From Plakobranchus ocellatus (Eukaryota; Mollusca; Gastropoda; Plakobranchidae), in contig BLXT01001440.1 in assembly GCA_019648995.1 (NCBI GenBank), positions 191,570-213,218 of the forward strand: a stretch of DNA of 21,649 bases, written 5' to 3'. How positions within the stretch are numbered: the first letter of the stretch is position 1; each line of letters begins with the position of its first letter. Both the position numbers and the translations under genes were made by a program. Positions 20,801 to 21,649 of this stretch are shown here, in pieces. The notes below the pieces were generated by a model that did no database searches, had not been told where the DNA came from, and saw only the letters and a list, made by a program, of their open reading frames with translations.

Positions 20801-21246
20801 TTCTCAGGATGAGACTGCACCGGTTCTTCTGGTCGACCCTCACCTTTCCTTTTCAAAATTGACTTAGGTTTGACTTGGCTCTCAGTTGAAGCTGATGGAA
20901 ACAGCTGCAAGGCATGCTCTTTTCTTTGCTCTTTGACAAACATGACATTCTCAGGATTTTCTGAAGATTTAGCTCTCAGAGACTGTTCTAGTTTTTGGGT
21001 TGCCTTAGAAATACCAGAGAAAAGTACATTCTTTAGTCTCTCATCTTTAAGGATGGCATCTATGTCAATTGGTTGTTGGCCACCTGGCTTTTGACTGGAG
21101 CTTTGAGAGGAATGAATATCCCTGTTGCGATCTTGCGAACTCCCCGAATCTCTTCCATGGGACTCACTATATTCACTAGATGAATGATAACTCTGACCTC
21201 TATGATCATAAGAGTACTCAACAGGTGGGCCTCCTCTGCCAGAACC
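2757..21246 (-). CDS. ZNF318: ZNF318-like matrin-type zinc finger protein, seven exons, 5' end outside window
   Basis: Spliced CDS, complement join(2757..2866, 7815..11643, 13404..13522, 14881..14977, 16556..16723, 17307..17822, 18271..21246). All introns are GT-AG, and the exon lengths (110, 3829, 119, 97, 168, 516, 2976) sum to 7,815 nt, so the frame closes exactly on a TAA after 2,604 residues. The order of elements matches my recollection of vertebrate ZNF318: SILK(K/R) motif, short helical motif, basic/RS region, coiled coil, matrin-type finger 1, a 'K/R-P-W' spacer, finger 2, a 'Y-x-K-Y..NP-Y-E' segment, then a long acidic tail. The family is nuclear; mouse Zfp318/TZF is reported as an androgen-receptor cofactor and as needed for IgM/IgD co-expression through transcript processing. 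An invertebrate role is presumably in transcription or RNA processing, but that is inference. The human protein is about 2,280 aa, so this one is longer even without its N-terminus. Family assignment is firm; strict orthology is not proven. Confidence 0.9.
4438..4493 (+). other. Purine-rich tract with four long G-runs (possible G-quadruplex)
   Basis: G-runs at 4438-4442, 4446-4450, 4481-4486 and 4488-4493 in an otherwise AT-rich intron. Each pair is separated by 1-3 nt, and the two pairs by about 30 nt. Folding is plausible but unproven; the long middle loop weakens it. Confidence 0.4.
4825..4862. repeat. Compound (TTA/TTG)n microsatellite
   Basis: Trinucleotide run of ATT/TTA then TTG units in the last intron. 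Confidence 0.85.
5584..5697. repeat. Compound (TTA)n/(CTA)n/(TTG)n microsatellite
   Basis: About 110 bp of trinucleotide repeats: TTA, then CTA/CTG, TTA again, then TTG. It is in the last intron and probably length-variable. Confidence 0.9.
6668..6723 (-). CDS. Possible alternative terminal exon in the last intron
   Basis: On the minus strand a very T-rich tract ends in ttttttgag at 6724. Spliced from exon F (phase 1), the next 56 nt read through Ile and then 'KQPESDTEETGDDITYL' to a TAG stop at 6668-6670. The acidic composition resembles the normal tail of exon G. The acceptor is GAG rather than CAG/TAG and I saw no close AATAAA, so it may be chance. Confidence 0.25.
7815..11643 (-). CDS. 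ZNF318: ZNF318-like exon F: long acidic, disordered C-terminal region
   Basis: A 3,829-nt exon. The acceptor is ttatttgtag before 11643 and the donor GCAA|gtaagt at 7809-7814. It starts 'DYIKINPTYEKKLLLERA', continuing finger 2 as in vertebrates ('VDENPLYEERRNLDRQ'). The apparent start at 11601 is an internal TTG codon, not an initiator. In order: a proline-rich basic stretch (about 11460-11560), acidic patches, a charged coiled coil 'IQQEIKQKLDKEKMKILRQK' (about 10700-10785), a Ser/Asp/Glu cluster resembling casein-kinase-2 sites (about 10590-10665), a long acidic low-complexity region with degenerate repeats, two Arg-Gly-rich AT-hook-like patches (8878-8935, 8700-8765), and a 17-residue repeat. 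Outside the first ~30 residues I see little positional conservation, so most of it is probably disordered. Confidence 0.9.
8449..8652 (-). repeat. Four-copy 51-bp (17-residue) coding tandem repeat
   Basis: Four head-to-tail units within exon F, each 17 codons: 'DFFLQSRVEAETVHEGE', 'DFPLQSSFEAEEVQERD', 'DFALQSAHEADQVHSGE' and 'SLLQCVLETDKFDITED'. The shared core is D-F-x-L-Q-S-x-x-E-A-x-x-V. Regular length without indels indicates a protein-level repeat grown by 51-bp duplication; the last copy is the most diverged. Confidence 0.85.
9040..9665 (-). repeat. Degenerate ~23-residue (66-75 bp) coding tandem repeat
   Basis: About eight imperfect units within exon F with the pattern (E)PVSV-x-E-D-x-x-Q-L-x-E-x-E-N-T-A-D-V. 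Examples: 'VKVSVPEDGRQLFERENTAD', 'EPVSVSKDVQQVPEEENTAN' and 'PKPVSILEKTGLLSEVECTI'. Similarity also shows at DNA level on the plus strand (recurring 'actgaaact', 'acatctg', 'gtattttct', 'agctgt'). Units vary by a few codons. Confidence 0.7.
11644..13403 (-). other. Intron between finger-2 exon and acidic exon
   Basis: 1.76 kb, gtgagg to ttgtag. AT-rich with A-runs; a somewhat more GC-rich patch at about 12360-12530 has no recognisable coding or repeat structure. Nothing else seen. Confidence 0.8.
13404..13522 (-). CDS. ZNF318: ZNF318-like exon E: second matrin-type zinc finger
   Basis: The acceptor is ttcttcacag before 13522 and the donor AAATATTTG|gtgag at 13399-13403. It has 119 nt, phase 1 in and phase 0 out. 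It encodes 'GSEMLFPVAGFHCSLCKVIL' then 'DHLKSDGHYNKYL'. The pattern is again C-x2-C-x12-H-x5-H (Cys 1265, Cys 1268, His 1281, His 1287 of the window-encoded protein). It parallels vertebrate 'GSEFLVPISGFYCQLC ... EQHVKGHQHNEKYKKY'. Retention of both metal-ligand sets suggests both fingers fold. Confidence 0.93.
13523..14880 (-). other. Intron between linker exon and finger-2 exon
   Basis: 1.36 kb, gtgatg to cttcacag. It contains MITE-like copy 2 (13949-14163) and A-runs; nothing else recognised. Confidence 0.8.
13949..14163. mobile_element. MITE-like element, copy 2 (intron between zinc-finger exons)
   Basis: About 215 bp, with the same terminal inverted repeats (GCAGTCCTACAAAATGAGT on the left; ctcattttgtgagaacgc on the right) and shared internal words 'ttgcatgac' and 'actttaaatgaaa'. 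The internal hairpin is better paired here (TGGAGGTGA, 4-nt loop, TCACCTCCA). Inverted symmetry extends outward into ATATGTG/CACATAT. Confidence 0.7.
14881..14977 (-). CDS. ZNF318: ZNF318-like exon D: inter-finger linker
   Basis: The acceptor is ctttatag before 14977 and the donor ATCAAAG|gtgatg at 14875-14880. It has 97 nt, phase 0 in and phase 1 out, and encodes 'CIHHEEKPWKDSKSDKKSS' then a basic stretch. The distance from the finger-1 'KKH' to 'KPW' is the same as in vertebrate ZNF318 ('KKHTQTLDPYNRPW'), which supports both boundaries. The linker is lysine-rich and carries no recognisable domain. Confidence 0.85.
14978..16555 (-). other. Intron between finger-1 exon and linker exon
   Basis: 1.58 kb, gtgaga to tttatag. 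It contains the SINE-like element (about 15851-16110). A relatively GC-rich stretch at about 15060-15500 may be an old repeat, but I could not assign it. A 122-codon minus-strand frame at 16033-16401 overlaps the SINE and is not supported as a gene. Confidence 0.75.
15851..16110 (+). mobile_element. tRNA-derived SINE-like element
   Basis: The left part resembles a degenerate tRNA gene with internal RNA polymerase III promoter boxes: A-box-like TAGTTCATCTGG (15863-15874) and B-box-like GTTCAAATCC (15908-15917), 33 nt apart. It is followed by a tRNA-unrelated body containing 'gaggaaagcaatggcaaac' and ending near an imperfect hairpin (16078-16110). The body word resembles 3' segments I recall from many animal SINEs mobilised by LINEs, but I cannot name the family. 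It lies antisense to the host gene. The right boundary is uncertain. Confidence 0.6.
16556..16723 (-). CDS. ZNF318: ZNF318-like exon C: first matrin/U1-type zinc finger
   Basis: Too short to stand out as an ORF, but clear from homology. The acceptor is ttgacag before 16723 and the donor ATGACG|gtgag at 16551-16555. It has 56 codons in phase 0. It encodes 'YYEYIDGGNHWCKHCHTKCN' followed by 'SIDQLFEHLHGKKH', a zinc finger with C-x2-C-x12-H-x5-H spacing (Cys 1196, Cys 1199, His 1212, His 1218 of the window-encoded protein). This matches the vertebrate ZNF318 finger ('YEYYDAGNHWCKDC ... HMHNKKH') almost residue for residue. Matrin-type fingers bind RNA or DNA in nuclear complexes. Confidence 0.93.
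16724..17306 (-). other. Intron between coiled-coil exon and finger-1 exon
   Basis: 583 bp, gtaaag to tgacag. It contains the perfect inverted repeat at 17020-17083; otherwise AT-rich. Confidence 0.8.
17020..17083. repeat. Perfect 23-bp inverted repeat with 18-nt loop (intronic hairpin)
   Basis: Arm 1 (17020-17042) begins TAGCCAAATGAAGTGCAGTA and arm 2 (17061-17083) is its exact reverse complement, ending TTTGGCTA. The loop is 17043-17060. Weaker pairing with indels extends outward (gcactctgcta / caggagc). Stem and loop lengths resemble a microRNA precursor, but perfect pairing also fits a small foldback repeat. It lies between exons B and C. Confidence 0.75.
17307..17822 (-). CDS. ZNF318: ZNF318-like exon B: coiled-coil segment
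   Basis: The acceptor is tgcattttcag before 17822 and the donor AAG|gtaaag at 17301-17306; both are phase 0, and the exon has 172 codons. It begins 'MTQMTESERQEAMNNLS', the fourth copy of the motif ending exon A. A heptad-like segment follows ('LKTQLEKLKREQNELMRK' and 'LIRNTEEQIKTQAEINRL'), corresponding to the vertebrate ZNF318 coiled coil ('LRTELERLHKQQGEMLRKKRR...DPLL'). The shared 'D-P-Q/L-L' after the first helix strengthens the match. The rest is Lys/Ser/Glu-rich linker of low complexity. The open stretch to 17849 and 17262 on either side is intron read-through, not coding. Confidence 0.9.
17823..18270 (-). other. Intron between RS exon and coiled-coil exon
   Basis: 448 bp, gtaagt to ttttcag. 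AT-rich; nothing recognised inside. Confidence 0.85.
18271..21246 (-). CDS. ZNF318: ZNF318-like exon A: SILKRK motif, conserved helix, RS-rich region (residues 1-992 of the window-encoded part)
   Basis: The exon starts after a tttcttttag acceptor at 21247 and ends AAG before gtaagt (18265-18270); both ends are phase 0. The frame is open through the ATG at 20943 (residue 102), so that ATG is not the start and the real N-terminus lies further right. Residues about 59-95 look helical. Next come SILKRK (near 20862), a 'DPEDEERHLY' segment matching the vertebrate 'EDEEKFLYGDEE' region, and 20272-20381, which encodes 'ILQSIGFNFDLSKRMQELA', close to the vertebrate 'DLLKTIGLDIGVAEISQLA' motif. A serine/arginine-rich middle leads to about 18828-19050 with repeated R/K-SPSP units, typical of nuclear-speckle proteins and SR-kinase substrates. 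The end of the exon holds three copies of a K-V-D-x-x-K-M-T-x-x-E-R-K-like motif. Confidence 0.9.
18828..19050 (-). repeat. Coding RS/SPSP repeat tract
   Basis: Within exon A, a run of basic units such as 'KKRSPSPKRRRSPSPARKRS' spaced about 8-9 residues apart, also visible as ~24-27 bp periodicity on the plus strand (repeated 'ggtgatctycytct' words). Such R/K-S-P-S-P arrays are typical of splicing-speckle proteins and are phosphorylated by SR-protein and cyclin-dependent kinases. Confidence 0.8.
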
Positions 21247-21649
21247 CTAAAAGAAATTTGATCATGTTTTTTCAGCAATTTTCAAGATCACACAGTATGT
21301 GTAAGCATGGAGACTTTCATTTTATATTTTTCTTTGACTGAGCTAAATCATATTATCCATATTGAGAAGCTTAACAATCCTCCTTCTCTGAAGTTGTACG
21401 TGTATGTGAGCAATTTTAAGGCTTCCTCAGATGTAGATCTAAGTTTGATATTTACAAAATCATATCTGAATTGTTCTATTTGTAGATGAATATGCTTCTA
21501 CAATAGATTTTATAGGAGAAGTATATTCAAAAGTAAAAGTCATTTTCAGAATTATAACCAAATTAAAATCCAGATTTGTTAGTCAAACGTATTTTACACA
21601 GGGCATGAGTGGGAATCATTTGATGGCAAAGGAGTTTTAAACAAACTTT
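21247..21649 (-). other. Upstream intron (partial)
   Basis: Sequence upstream of exon A ending in the acceptor cttttag. No coding segment with a donor could be found here, so earlier exons and the promoter lie beyond the right edge. Confidence 0.7.

Noticed and set aside
18220-20943. A 907-residue protein starting with Met at 20943
   Set aside because: The frame is open upstream to the acceptor at 21246/21247, and the end runs past a consensus gtaagt donor at 18265-18270 into intron.

Overview
This is a piece of an animal nuclear genome, about 63-65% A+T by eye. Long spliced genes, canonical GT-AG introns, an AATAAA-type poly(A) signal, microsatellites, a tRNA-derived SINE and MITE-like elements rule out a prokaryote or virus. 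The gene family is metazoan. The AT-rich introns, the frequent ACATGTA-type words and the divergence from vertebrate sequence suggest an invertebrate, perhaps an anthozoan cnidarian. The phylum is a guess (about 0.4-0.5).

One large minus-strand gene dominates the window. Seven exons (21246-18271, 17822-17307, 16723-16556, 14977-14881, 13522-13404, 11643-7815, 2866-2757) join with GT-AG boundaries and compatible phases. Together they give exactly 7,815 nt, or 2,604 codons plus a stop. The protein has the layout of vertebrate ZNF318: an SILKRK motif, a conserved short helical motif, an arginine-serine region, a coiled coil, two matrin/U1-type zinc fingers (both C-x2-C-x12-H-x5-H), a conserved segment just after finger 2, and a very long acidic low-complexity tail with AT-hook-like basic patches. 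The 5' end, including promoter and first exons, lies beyond the right edge. Two open reading segments with apparent methionine starts inside this gene (20943 and 11601) are not true starts, because the reading frame runs through them from splice acceptors.

The gene has internal repeats: a ~17-20 residue 'K-M-T-x-x-E-R-K' motif in four copies ending across an exon junction, a degenerate ~23-residue tandem repeat, and a regular 17-residue (51 bp) four-copy repeat.

The introns carry a plus-strand tRNA-like SINE (about 15851-16110), a perfect 23-bp inverted repeat with an 18-nt loop that resembles a small-RNA precursor (17020-17083), and one of two copies of a roughly 210-bp terminal-inverted-repeat element. 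The other copy is at 1990-2200. A possible alternative last exon lies at 6668-6723.

Downstream of the stop codon (left end) is a likely poly(A) site near 2575. Beyond it are two short exon-like segments on the same strand (2250-2273 and 1629-1679) and an acceptor at position 27/28. They share one open phase-0 frame, suggesting another gene or alternative 3' exons. Apart from microsatellites and the MITE copy, I see nothing else definite at the left end. I found no operon-like or defence-type system.
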